Shown: in pieces, positions 24,405 to 32,086 of the stretch | Position numbering within the stretch: the stretch's first letter is position 1 | How the letters are laid out: each line of letters begins with the position of its first letter | NCBI RefSeq assembly: GCF_001612765.1 | Contig: NZ_BDBB01000041.1 | Location: 1 to 64,000 of the forward strand | Source of the DNA: Nocardia arthritidis NBRC 100137 | GTDB lineage: Bacteria > Actinomycetota > Actinomycetes > Mycobacteriales > Mycobacteriaceae | Length of the DNA: 64,000 nt | Direction of reading: 5' to 3' | Program-made: the position numbers and the translations under genes | The notes under the pieces: generated by a model | Told to the model about the DNA's origin: nothing | Database searches by the model: none | What the model saw: the letters and a program-made list of their open reading frames with translations, nothing else

Positions 24405-24773
24405 TCAGCTTGGGGCTTGGGTCTCGTCGACGGCCAGCGCGGCCTCGACGGAGTCGCATACCGTGAGCAAACGGTCCAGCGCGGTGACCTCGATCGGCCT
24501 GCGCGCCGCGTCACTGGGGACCACACGCAAGCCGCCAGAACCAGTGGCCTCCGAGGCCGCCAGCAGCACGCTCAGCCCGGCGGAGCCGAGGAACCCGACG
24601 TCCGACATGTCTACCACAACCGCGGCCGGTGTGTCGCGCAGCGCCTCGTCGAGCGCCGATTGCAAGCGTGGCGCGGAGGCCATGTCTATCTCGCCGTGCA
24701 CGGTCACGACCACCGTGCCCTCCGCCGACCGCACCTCGACCTCCAGCGCCCGGGGCGCGCTTTCGGAACTCAC
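24405..24773 (-). CDS. STAS-domain anti-sigma-factor antagonist (SpoIIAA/RsbV type)
   Basis: A 122-residue single STAS domain: VVVTVHGEIDMASAPRLQSALDEAL, then AAVVVDMSDVGFLGSAGLSVLLAA with the phosphorylatable Ser (S64) in the D-x-x-x-x-x-x-S-x-G context. Such proteins release a sigma factor from an anti-sigma kinase in partner-switching stress responses. The GTG at 24773 lies 6 bases after GGGAGG. No RsbW-like kinase or sigma gene is adjacent, so the partner is encoded elsewhere. Confidence 0.9.
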   Translation of the reverse strand: MSSESAPRALEVEVRSAEGTVVVTVHGEIDMASAPRLQSALDEALRDTPAAVVVDMSDVGFLGSAGLSVLLAASEATGSGGLRVVPSDAARRPIEVTALDRLLTVCDSVEAALAVDETQAPS

Positions 24774-25011
24774 AATCCACCTCCCGTGCCGGCCACGCGT
24801 CCTCGGCAGTACGCCACGTCGACCTCCGCTCAGGTTCGCATCTCTTGCGCAGTCGGACACGGCACAGAGAGCGAGCATTCCGCGGCCAACTTACCCCATC
24901 GCGCTCCGGTGCGATCACCCTGTGCGCCGCGTCGCGCCTCGGACCAGGCGCAATCAGGTGCCGTAGGACGCTTTCGCGCGGGTACGGAAATCGGTCCCCG
25001 TGCACAACGAA

Positions 25012-25068
25012 TGCCGCCGCCGTGAGTTCGGACACCTCGAAGGAGTGTCCGAACTCACGGCGGCGGCA
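25012..25068. terminator. 24-bp perfect hairpin, terminator-like
   Basis: Two perfectly complementary 24-base arms (25012-25035 and 25045-25068; core GTGAGTTCGGACAC) enclose a 9-base loop (ctcgaagga). It lies 48 bases beyond the stop of the DUF4235 gene on the minus strand and 240 bases before the STAS start. There is no T-run, so it would be an actinobacterial I-shaped terminator or an mRNA-stabilising hairpin. Confidence 0.7.
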
Positions 25069-25115
25069 GCGATTTCGGGCGGCGGTGGACTGCCGCACCG
25101 GCACGGCGGCGCTAG

Positions 25116-25367
25116 TCAGGCCAAGTGCCGGTGAGCGATTCGTAACCGCTCGCGCCCGCGATCGATCGTGGCCTTGACCAGGCCGAACACCGCGCCCTGC
25201 AAGGCCGCGGCGAACAGCACCTCGCGCCAGGAGTGGTCTCGCGCGGTCGAGGACGGGGCCTGGTTCTCACCGGTGATCTGGGTCCACACCTTGGTGAACA
25301 CGGCGTTCGCCGCCAGGCCGCCGAGCACGCTGATCACCAGGCCGAGCGGTTTGTAGAGCGTCTTCAT
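25116..25367 (-). CDS. DUF4235 small membrane protein
   Basis: An 83-residue protein with an N-terminal membrane helix (KPLGLVISVLGGLAANAVFTKVW) and a second hydrophobic stretch (EVLFAAALQGAVFGLVKATID). Third gene of an operon with the DUF3618 and holin-like proteins; its ATG overlaps the upstream stop (ATGA) and has GGAGG five bases upstream. Function unknown; the trio is common in actinobacteria near stress genes. Confidence 0.88.
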   Translation of the reverse strand: MKTLYKPLGLVISVLGGLAANAVFTKVWTQITGENQAPSSTARDHSWREVLFAAALQGAVFGLVKATIDRGRERLRIAHRHLA

Positions 25368-25756
25368 CGCCGCCTCCGCACGCTCTGCCACACCACCGCC
25401 GCGATCACCGCCGCGCCGAGGGCCACCGGGACCGGATGCGCGCGCAGCGCGCCGCCGGCCTGCCTGCCGCGCGCGGCGATCGGCTCGGGCGTCGTCGCCG
25501 CCCGGTGGACGAGGTTCGCGGCGCTCGTGCGGGCCTTCTGGGCCTTGTCCGCGACAGCGAGCGCCGCCTCGGACGCCACATGCTGTGTCGCCTCGACGGC
25601 ATCGTGTGCCTTCTCCTTGCTCCGCGCGGGCACGTCGAGCTTGTGGCCCAGCTCTTCGACCGTCCTGCCGAGTTCCGCTCTGGCCTGGTCGCGGTCGCGG
25701 CGCAAGGCCGCGACGTCGTCGGTGGGCTGCCCGGCCCGGGGTCGGCTGTCACTCAT
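25364..25756 (-). CDS. DUF3618 protein
   Basis: A 130-residue protein: a charged helical region (VAALRRDRDQARAELGRTVEELGHKLDVPARSKEKAHDAVE, about 14-55) typical of DUF3618, and a C-terminal membrane helix (PVPVALGAAVIAAVVWQSV). Translationally coupled at both ends by ATGA overlaps. Probably an envelope-associated partner of the holin-like protein. Confidence 0.88.
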   Translation of the reverse strand: MSDSRPRAGQPTDDVAALRRDRDQARAELGRTVEELGHKLDVPARSKEKAHDAVEATQHVASEAALAVADKAQKARTSAANLVHRAATTPEPIAARGRQAGGALRAHPVPVALGAAVIAAVVWQSVRRRR

Positions 25757-26169
25757 CCCCGCCTCCTGTCCTTGATCACCTCGATGTCCTCGCGCACGCC
25801 CTCGACCGCTTCCTGCGGTATGGGCGGAGCCGCGTGCTCCACGCTCTTCTTCCCGGACAGCCCGAGGATCGCCGCGACCACCAGCAGCGCGCCCGCGATG
25901 ATGAGCGCCGACGCCCAGCCCGGCAGGACCTCGGCGAGGCCGAGCACGGCCGCGGCGACCAACGCCGCGCCGCCGTAGAACGCCAGCAGCGCCGCGACCC
26001 CCGCCAAGCCGGCGCCGAGCCCGAACCGTTTGCCCTTCTCCCGCATCTCGACCCGGGCGAGCTGGAGTTCGTCGCGGATGAGCCGGGATACCTGTGCGGT
26101 GGCGTCCTCCACCAGTTCGGTGACCGACCGTGTGTTCGCGGGCGGCGGAATCTGTGTCGTCTCGGTCAT
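25753..26169 (-). CDS. Phage-holin-superfamily III (DUF1469-type) membrane protein
   Basis: A 138-residue protein with an amphipathic N-terminal helix (SVTELVEDATAQVSRLIRDELQLARVEMREKGKRFG) and two membrane helices (AGLAGVAALLAFYGGAALVAAAVLGLAEVLPG and ASALIIAGALLVVAAILGL). This chromosomal family is not lytic phage holin; it is usually co-transcribed with DUF3618 and DUF4235, as here. First gene of the three-gene operon. Confidence 0.88.
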   Translation of the reverse strand: MTETTQIPPPANTRSVTELVEDATAQVSRLIRDELQLARVEMREKGKRFGLGAGLAGVAALLAFYGGAALVAAAVLGLAEVLPGWASALIIAGALLVVAAILGLSGKKSVEHAAPPIPQEAVEGVREDIEVIKDRRRG

Positions 26170-26349
26170 GAGACCTCCTTCGGCATGTCACACCTCCTCC
26201 ACGGCGACTACCCGCTCGACCGGACTCCAATCGGACATCGGGCCGGTCGGACGCGGCCCGGGTAACCGGCGCGCGGGCAGCGCCGACCCGCGATCGCCGG
26301 CGCCGACGGTCTCCGAAGCGATTGCGGGGCAGGCGAAATCGGTCGGAGG

Positions 26350-26898
26350 TCACTCGATGTAGGCGCCGATCTGCGCAACGGCCTCGACCGGGTGCCGTGC
26401 CTGCAAGCCCGCGCCGATGCCGTCGAAGTGCCAGACGCCGTCGGCGCGACGCACTCGACCGAGCACCATGCCGGTGTGCGAGCCGCCGCCGGTCAGCTCG
26501 TGGCGGGCGAGCTGGGTACCCGCCGCGGTGTCGATCACCCGGCAGTAGGCGTTCGCGATCCGATCGAGCGTCCGGCCGGTGTAGCTGGTGATGAGGAACA
26601 GCACGGTGGTGACATCTGGGGAGAGGCGGGACAGGTCCACGCTGATGACCTCGTCGTCGCCCGTCCCTTCTCCGGTGAGGCTGTCGCCGTGCAGGCGGAC
26701 GGCCCCGTCCGTCGAGGTGAGCTGCTCGTGATACACGACGTCGACGAGCCGGTCCGCGGCGAACAGCAGGGCAGCGACGTTGAGATCGATCTCCTCGCGC
26801 CGGCCGAGCAAGCGCGAACGGGTAGCGGGGTCCCAGCCCAGCGCCACGGTGACGTGCTCGAGCGGGACGTCGCGTTCATCGCGGAGCACGGTGAGCAT
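26350..26898 (-). CDS. terD: TerD-family protein
   Basis: A 182-residue calcium-binding stress protein of the tellurite-resistance TerD family: VALGWDPATRS..., EEIDLNVAALLFAADRLVDVVYHEQLTSTDGAVRLHGDSLTGEGTGDDEVISVDLSRLSPDVTTVLFLITSY, with the acidic Ca-site residues in the GDS-GEGTGDDE-DL segment (about 70-95). Other ter genes are absent. The ATG at 26898 has AGGAGA upstream. It sits next to the holin/DUF3618/DUF4235 operon, 180 bp away and on the same strand. Confidence 0.9.
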   Translation of the reverse strand: MLTVLRDERDVPLEHVTVALGWDPATRSRLLGRREEIDLNVAALLFAADRLVDVVYHEQLTSTDGAVRLHGDSLTGEGTGDDEVISVDLSRLSPDVTTVLFLITSYTGRTLDRIANAYCRVIDTAAGTQLARHELTGGGSHTGMVLGRVRRADGVWHFDGIGAGLQARHPVEAVAQIGAYIE

Positions 26899-27271
26899 CG
26901 GTATTCTCCTCTGCGTCGGTGAGCGGTACGGTTCCGCCGTCGAGCGTGGACGGGCCCCGGGTTGCAGGGCGGGCCGGCCTGCCGTGCACCCGGCAACGCC
27001 CCGACCGAGACGATCGGGACGATTCCGGCGGACGAGCAGCGTACCCGTGTTCGTGCCGGATATGGCGAGAATCCAATCCGCGAGGCCGTTCGCCGCGAAG
27101 TCAAGGCATGCGGGTTGGCACAGGGCAGGTGCGCCGAAACCGCGGCGCGGGTCCCACCACGCGCGGTCGTTCGCCTGCGGAGTCCGGAGAAGGTTCGCGT
27201 GCGGAGGCAGCGGCGAGCGCTCTACGGGTGAATGGAGCGCACCCACGGCTACCGACCGGAGGTGACCGGCG
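26899..27271. other. 373-bp divergent intergenic region
   Basis: It separates terD (minus) and the RskA-like gene (plus) and must hold both promoters. Short open frames here (for example 26962-27231) are Arg-rich and lack recognisable similarity, so no gene is called. The only clear signal is GGAGGTGA before 27272. Confidence 0.5.
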
Positions 27272-27997
27272 ATGACCGGTACCGAGTTCCCCCGCGCGGA
27301 TCTGCTCGACCTGGCGTACCCCTACGCGATGGACGCGGTCGCCGAGATCGAGCGCAGGCGCATCGAAAACCGGCTCGTGAAGGCCGATTCCGGCACGGCC
27401 GCGGCGTTCGCGGCGGCGGTGCACGGGATTCGGGAGACCCTGGCGGCACTGAGCGCGACCGCCGCAGTGAATCCACCACCGACCCTGGAGTCGAAGATCC
27501 TCGGGGCGATCGACGACTCGCGTCCCGGCGCGCGGCGCCGTCGCGAAGTCCTCCGCCACCGTCGCCTCGCCCGGTTGATGGTGGCCGCCGCGGTGGCCGT
27601 CACGGCGGGTGTGGGCGCCGTGGTGGTGGCCGAGCGGAACGCGGGGTCGCATGCCGTGGCCGTCACGGCCGAGCAGGTCTCGAGGCAACCGGACGCGCGT
27701 TCCCGGGTGATCGAGCTGTCCGGCGGCGGCACGCTGACAGTGCACACCTGCGCCCGGCTCGGCGCCGTCGCGGTCACCTTAGACGCGGTACCCGCGCCAC
27801 CGCCCGGCCGGGCATATCAGCTCTGGGTCGTGTCGTCCGCGGGTACGCCGCGTTCGGCGGGCGTGCTGACCGGCGTGCCGCAGGCGGGCGTGGCGACCGG
27901 ATTCGATCCCGCGGACGTCCTCGCCGTCACGATCGAACCCGCGAAAGGATCGCCGCGCCCGACCTCGCCGCAGATCGCCGCCATCACGCTGGGCTGA
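27272..27997 (+). CDS. RskA-like membrane anti-sigma factor
   Basis: A 241-residue protein: an N-terminal cytoplasmic anti-sigma helical region (DLLDLAYPYAMDAVAEIERRRIENRLVKADSGTAAAFAAAVHGIRETLAALSA, 8-65), one membrane helix (LARLMVAAAVAVTAGVGAVVVAE, about 97-120) and an extracytoplasmic RskA C-terminal domain (GRAYQLWVVSSAGTPRSAGVLTG...GFDPADVLAVTIEPAKGSPRPTSPQ). It has the ordinary RskA layout but no sigma gene is adjacent, so its partner is unknown. GGAGGTGA precedes the ATG. Confidence 0.87.
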   Translation: MTGTEFPRADLLDLAYPYAMDAVAEIERRRIENRLVKADSGTAAAFAAAVHGIRETLAALSATAAVNPPPTLESKILGAIDDSRPGARRRREVLRHRRLARLMVAAAVAVTAGVGAVVVAERNAGSHAVAVTAEQVSRQPDARSRVIELSGGGTLTVHTCARLGAVAVTLDAVPAPPPGRAYQLWVVSSAGTPRSAGVLTGVPQAGVATGFDPADVLAVTIEPAKGSPRPTSPQIAAITLG

Positions 27998-28041
27998 GGA
28001 GTGTCGACAAGCCGCCGGTGGCGGCGCCGAGACGCCCTTGG

Positions 28042-29145
28042 CTAGTCGCACCCTTCGAGGGTCGCGCGCGCGACCTCCTCGACGACGTCATTGATCTCGC
28101 CGCGCACCCGCAGCGCCGCGATCTGCCGATGCGCGCCGTTGCCGCGCGCGAGCAGGTGTGCGAACGCCTCGTCGACGAACTGCCGGTCGCCTGCCTGCTC
28201 CAGTGCGGGGGCCACGTGCTCGATCAGCCGCAACAGCAGGTCGCGCACCGGCGCCACGTTGCTGTCGTAGGGATCGACCCCGTCGCCGTCCAATCCCGAA
28301 CGGGCGGCTTTCCAGTACGCCGCACGCAGCACTTCGGCGGGTACCTGCGGTGCGATATGTCCCGCGGCCAACGATTTGCGCGCTGTGACGACGATGGCGC
28401 GCACCAGCGCCGCCAAGAGCGCGGTCTCCTCGACCGTGGCCGGGATGTCGCTCACCCGCACTTCGACGGTCGGGAACGAGACCGAGGGACGAACGTCCCA
28501 GTAGACCATCTGCTTGTCCAGGATGCTGCCGCTGTTGAGCATCATCGCGACCATCGCCTCGTAATCACGGGCGGACTCGAAATACGGTGGTGGCCCCGCG
28601 CTGGGCCACCGCCGCCACAGGATGCTGCGCCAGCTGGCGAATCCGGTTTCGGTGCCGCGGTAGATGGCCGAATTCGCGGTCATCGCCAGCAGTTGCGGCA
28701 GCCACGGCCGCAGGTGATTGCTGACCTGGACCGCGGTTTCGGCGTCGGGGACGCCGACGTGCACGTGGCAGCCCGACAGCCCCTGCTCGTGGGCGAGCAT
28801 GCCGAAGTTCTCGGCGATGCGCTGGTAACGCGGCGTATCGGTGACGGGGAAGTCGTGCGGGACGGTGGGCGGGATGCCGACCGCGAGCAGGCGTGCGTCG
28901 TTGCGCTCGGCGCACGCGGCGATATCGCGGCGCAACTCCCGCAACTGCCGGTGCAGTGCGCCGATGTCGGTGTGTACCGCCGTGCTGGTCTCCACCTGAC
29001 AGCGCGTCAGCTCGAGTTGCAGGTCGACCCCGATCTCCTCGGCGGTGCGCGCCACTTCGACATTGCGTGCCACCGGCGCGCCGGTGCGGGGGTCGACAAG
29101 CAGGAATTCTTCTTCTACGCCGACCGTCAGGCGCCCATCGTCCAT
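28042..29145 (-). CDS. Carboxylate-amine ligase, glutamate-cysteine ligase type 2 (YbdK-like)
   Basis: A 367-residue ATP-dependent ligase of the GCS2 family: LTVGVEEEFLLVDPRTG (2-20), LQLELTRCQVETSTAVHTDI, GCHVHVGVPD, and YWDVRPSVSFPTVEVRVSDIPATVEETALLAALVRAIV. These proteins form amide bonds to Glu, but the actinobacterial YbdK group makes no proven glutathione and its true substrate is uncertain. The start is ATG at 29145; a much longer frame upstream overlaps the divergent oxidase gene. No good Shine-Dalgarno is visible. Confidence 0.88.
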   Translation of the reverse strand: MDDGRLTVGVEEEFLLVDPRTGAPVARNVEVARTAEEIGVDLQLELTRCQVETSTAVHTDIGALHRQLRELRRDIAACAERNDARLLAVGIPPTVPHDFPVTDTPRYQRIAENFGMLAHEQGLSGCHVHVGVPDAETAVQVSNHLRPWLPQLLAMTANSAIYRGTETGFASWRSILWRRWPSAGPPPYFESARDYEAMVAMMLNSGSILDKQMVYWDVRPSVSFPTVEVRVSDIPATVEETALLAALVRAIVVTARKSLAAGHIAPQVPAEVLRAAYWKAARSGLDGDGVDPYDSNVAPVRDLLLRLIEHVAPALEQAGDRQFVDEAFAHLLARGNGAHRQIAALRVRGEINDVVEEVARATLEGCD

Positions 29146-29243
29146 GTGCACGCAATACCCAGGGTCCGGTCGGCTAGTCAGCCGAACAGCACGGCTCCCC
29201 ACGGGCGGTGCTGCGGCGACAGCCCTCGCGGGCGGGGGGTCGA

Positions 29244-29249
29244 TAGGGT
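29244..29249 (+). promoter_or_regulatory. -10-like hexamer TAGGGT for the D-amino-acid oxidase gene
   Basis: Seven bases before the ATG at 29257. It fixes this start within a very long open frame that extends upstream. Confidence 0.5.
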
Positions 29250-29256
29250 CGCCTTC

Positions 29257-30207
29257 ATGCGGATCGTCGTCCTCGGCTCGGGCATCACGGGTCTGTCCAC
29301 CGCGGCCGAACTGCTCCGGGCGCGGCACGAGGTCATCGTCGTCAGCGCCGAGCCGATCACGGCGACGACGTCTTTCCTGGCCGCCGCGGTCTGGTTTCCG
29401 ACCGCCGCGGGCCCCGCCGATCGGGTGCGGGCCTGGAGCGATATCACTTTCGAGCACCTGGCGCGGCTGGCTGCCGCGGGTGTGCCGGGGGTGCGGATGT
29501 GCTCATCGATGGCGCTGTATCGCGCCGAACCCCCGATACCGGAATGGTCGCTATCGGTGCGCTCGTTCCGGTCGGCCGATCGCGCCGAACTGCCGCCCGG
29601 CTACCGATTCGGGTTCCGTTTCGAAGTTCCCTTGGTGGAGATGCCGACCTACTTGCCCTTTCTCAGTGCGCAAGTGGACGAGGCGGGCGCGCGCCGCGTG
29701 CCGCGCACTGTGCGACGGCTCGACGAGCTCGCCGACCTGTCGCCGGACGTCGTGCTCAACTGCGCCGGTCTGCGCGCCGCCGAACTCGTCGGCGATCGGG
29801 AGGCGTATCCGATCCGCGGTCAGATCGTGCGGGTCACGAATCCCGGACTGTCCGTCTCGGTCCGCGACGAGGCCCATCCGCTCGGCCGCGCCTACGTCCA
29901 TCCGCGCGCGAACGACTGCGTGCTGGGCGGGTCCCTGGACATCGGCGAGTGGGACACGGCGCCGGCTCCCGGCCTCACCCGATCGATTCTGCGGCGCTGC
30001 CGCGATCTGGTGCCCGCTCTCGCGGGTAGCGAAGTGCTGGAAACCGTCGTGGGACTGCGCCCTGGTCGCCGGGAAGTCCGCGTGGAACTCGACACCGCGG
30101 TGCTGCCCGGCACACCCGTCGTCCACAACTACGGCCACGGCGGCTCGGGCATCACCATCGGGTACGGATGCGCACTGGAGAGCGCGGCGCTGGTCGCCGC
30201 GCTGTGA
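29257..30207 (+). CDS. D-amino-acid oxidase family FAD enzyme
   Basis: A 316-residue flavoprotein that should oxidise D-amino acids to 2-oxo acids with O2. Seen: the dinucleotide-binding start VVLGSGITGLSTAAELL (4-20), AAAVWFPTAA (FAD loop), VVLNCAGLRAAELV, YPIRGQIVRV with the RGQ motif, LRPGRREVRVE with the carboxylate-binding Arg, and HNYGHGGSGITIGYG (about 290-304). There is no peroxisomal-type signal, so it is cytosolic. It diverges from the carboxylate-amine ligase. Confidence 0.92.
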   Translation: MRIVVLGSGITGLSTAAELLRARHEVIVVSAEPITATTSFLAAAVWFPTAAGPADRVRAWSDITFEHLARLAAAGVPGVRMCSSMALYRAEPPIPEWSLSVRSFRSADRAELPPGYRFGFRFEVPLVEMPTYLPFLSAQVDEAGARRVPRTVRRLDELADLSPDVVLNCAGLRAAELVGDREAYPIRGQIVRVTNPGLSVSVRDEAHPLGRAYVHPRANDCVLGGSLDIGEWDTAPAPGLTRSILRRCRDLVPALAGSEVLETVVGLRPGRREVRVELDTAVLPGTPVVHNYGHGGSGITIGYGCALESAALVAAL

Positions 30208-30228
30208 GCGGACCGTGACCCGGTCGGA

Positions 30229-30606
30229 TCAGTTGGCGTAACTGCGCGCCACGACCGAGTTCAGCGCCTCGAGGAATTCGCTGAGAACGCCGGGCTCGAC
30301 CTGGTCATGCGGGGTGCGTCGCTCGGGCGAATCGGCCACCGGCCCGGCGAGGCCCGCGTCGACGCTGTCGCGCAGGACGGCGTGCACCGCTTCGATCGGG
30401 ATTCCCGCCTGGGCGCACCGGGTGGCCGCGTGCTCGAATCGGCCCAGGGCGAGACTGCCCGCCGCCTCGGCCGCGTCGACCAGCACGAGGGCCAACTCCA
30501 GCCCCATTCGAATCAGTGCGTCGGGACCACCGCGACGGGTGCCACGATCGGATCTCGCGGGCACCTCGGCGATGTCCCGATCTTTCTCGTGCGGGCCGAT
30601 AGTCAT
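30229..30606 (-). CDS. Stand-alone truncated paralogue of the PucR-type sensor domain
   Basis: A 125-residue protein whose core aligns with residues ~50-150 of the divergent regulator at 30815: IRMGLELALVLVDAAEA...ATRCAQAGIPIEAVHAVLRDSVDAGL...LSEFLEALNSVVARSYA corresponds to TRLCLELAVSMLDG...AAAGWAREGIPIDTIHHAVHEGFKLGF...LLEILDTITSTVSRAYV. It has no GGDEF-like or HTH part. The ATG at 30606 has GGAGGGAGGG upstream, so it looks expressed rather than decayed. It may modulate the full-length protein by hetero-oligomerisation. Confidence 0.75.
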   Translation of the reverse strand: MTIGPHEKDRDIAEVPARSDRGTRRGGPDALIRMGLELALVLVDAAEAAGSLALGRFEHAATRCAQAGIPIEAVHAVLRDSVDAGLAGPVADSPERRTPHDQVEPGVLSEFLEALNSVVARSYAN

Positions 30607-30686
30607 GGCCCTCCCTCCGCCCGGCGACCCTGCTGCTACCGACGTTACGACGGGGATCGAAAGAATTCGACCGCGCGAATACGACT

Positions 30687-30700
30687 TGTGAGGCTTCACA
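30687..30700. promoter_or_regulatory. TGTGA-N4-TCACA inverted repeat in a divergent promoter
   Basis: TGTGAGGCTTCACA lies between the paralogous regulator genes. It resembles a CRP half-site pair but the spacer is 4, not 6, bases, so CRP binding is doubtful. Confidence 0.3.
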
Positions 30701-30814
30701 GACGCGCAGCGCGCGGTTCGGGTGGTGTCCCCAACCGGGGGCGCGACCCTCGGCACGTCGACCCGGTCAAGTTACCGTGGAGTACTTTCCGTGATCGGGG
30801 ACTGAAGGAGTCAC

Positions 30815-32086
30815 ATGTCCATCACCGATTCGGCAGGCCCGGATCTGACCCTCTCGGGCCGCCCGGCCAGTTCTTCACTGCGGGACGTGCGGAATCTGTC
30901 TCGCAAAATGGTCGGCCACTTCATCGAGACCGTCGCGCACTGCCGGACCCTCCCGGGTGAGGCGCTCAACGGCGACATCACCAACATCACCCGCTTGTGT
31001 CTGGAACTGGCCGTCAGCATGCTCGACGGCAGCGACATCCCGGAGAAGACCCTGCTGCTGCGCAACGCCGCGGCGGGCTGGGCGCGTGAGGGCATCCCGA
31101 TCGACACCATCCACCACGCCGTGCACGAAGGGTTCAAGCTCGGCTTCGACCTGATCGTCGCGAACGCGACCGCCGCGGACTTCGACAGCCTCAAGGACAT
31201 CAGCCGCCGCCTGCTGGAGATCCTGGACACCATCACCTCGACCGTCTCACGCGCCTACGTGACCGAGTTGCGCGCGGTGGTCGGCGAGCACCACACGGCG
31301 GCGCACACCCTCGCCTCGGCCCTGCTCGGCGGGCACCCCACCTTCACCATGGCCCGCGAATGCGGCATCCAGATCGCCGACTCGTATTCGGTTCTCGCGC
31401 TGGCGATTCCACCCCATCCGGACGAGCGCAATCCGCAACTCGACGGTGCGGTGGTGGCGCGGCGGAAGCTGCGCCGGGTGCAATCCGAACTCGCGACCCG
31501 CTGCGGGGAGGCGGTGCTGTCGCTGCTGAGCGTCGACGGCGGCACCGTCTTGCTGCCGTCCGCCTCGCCCGAGGACAAGGCCCTCGACGACCTGGTGGAG
31601 GGGCTCGGCCGCGCGGCCCAGGTGCCGATCGTCGCAACGGTGATCGCCGCGGCTCCGGTCGAGGTGCCGACGGCCGCCGACCGCGCCCACGAGCTGCTCG
31701 ACATGGTGCAGCGGCTGCGCTGGAGACGCGGGCTGTTCCGATTCGACGACCTGGCGCTGGAATACCAGCTCACCCGGCCCGGGCCCGGACTGGAGACCCT
31801 CCGGACGCTGCTCGATCCGCTCGACGAGCACCCCGAACTCCTCGAAACGCTCAAACGGCATATCGGCACGAACCTGAATCGCCAGCGGACCGCGCGATCG
31901 CTGCACATCCACACCAACACCGTGGACTACCGGCTCAAGCGCATCGGTCAGCTCACCGGATTCGACCCCGCTCAGGCCTCCGGGGTCTGGTATCTGCGCG
32001 CCGCGTTGGTCGCGCGCAGCCACCGGGACAACGAGGACGAGTCGCCGGTCGGTGAGTGGACCCGGGCGGCCGCGGTCTCCTCGTAG
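30815..32086 (+). CDS. PucR/CdaR-type transcriptional regulator
   Basis: A 423-residue regulator with an N-terminal helical sensor domain (about 25-160), a central GGDEF-like region (about 165-300) and a C-terminal PucR HTH (LLETLKRHIGTNLNRQRTARSLHIHTNTVDYRLKRIGQLTGFDP, about 345-390). GAAGGAG precedes the ATG by four bases. Its last 115 bases overlap the 3' end of the convergent GGCT-like gene. Divergent from the truncated sensor paralogue; the regulated pathway is not evident. Confidence 0.9.
   Translation: MSITDSAGPDLTLSGRPASSSLRDVRNLSRKMVGHFIETVAHCRTLPGEALNGDITNITRLCLELAVSMLDGSDIPEKTLLLRNAAAGWAREGIPIDTIHHAVHEGFKLGFDLIVANATAADFDSLKDISRRLLEILDTITSTVSRAYVTELRAVVGEHHTAAHTLASALLGGHPTFTMARECGIQIADSYSVLALAIPPHPDERNPQLDGAVVARRKLRRVQSELATRCGEAVLSLLSVDGGTVLLPSASPEDKALDDLVEGLGRAAQVPIVATVIAAAPVEVPTAADRAHELLDMVQRLRWRRGLFRFDDLALEYQLTRPGPGLETLRTLLDPLDEHPELLETLKRHIGTNLNRQRTARSLHIHTNTVDYRLKRIGQLTGFDPAQASGVWYLRAALVARSHRDNEDESPVGEWTRAAAVSS

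Noticed and set aside
25753..26169. Holin-like gene as evidence for a prophage
   Set aside because: The holin superfamily III/DUF3618/DUF4235 trio is a normal chromosomal operon in actinobacteria, and no other phage gene is present.
26962..27231. An 89-residue plus-strand frame in the terD-RskA intergenic region
   Set aside because: No ribosome site, no similarity, Arg-rich shadow composition.
27232..29256. A 991-residue frame fusing upstream sequence to the D-amino-acid oxidase
   Set aside because: The upstream two-thirds runs antisense through the carboxylate-amine ligase and out of frame with RskA; the oxidase starts at 29257.
30687..30700. CRP-binding site between the PucR genes
   Set aside because: Only a 4-base spacer instead of 6; listed as a weak inverted repeat, not as a CRP site.
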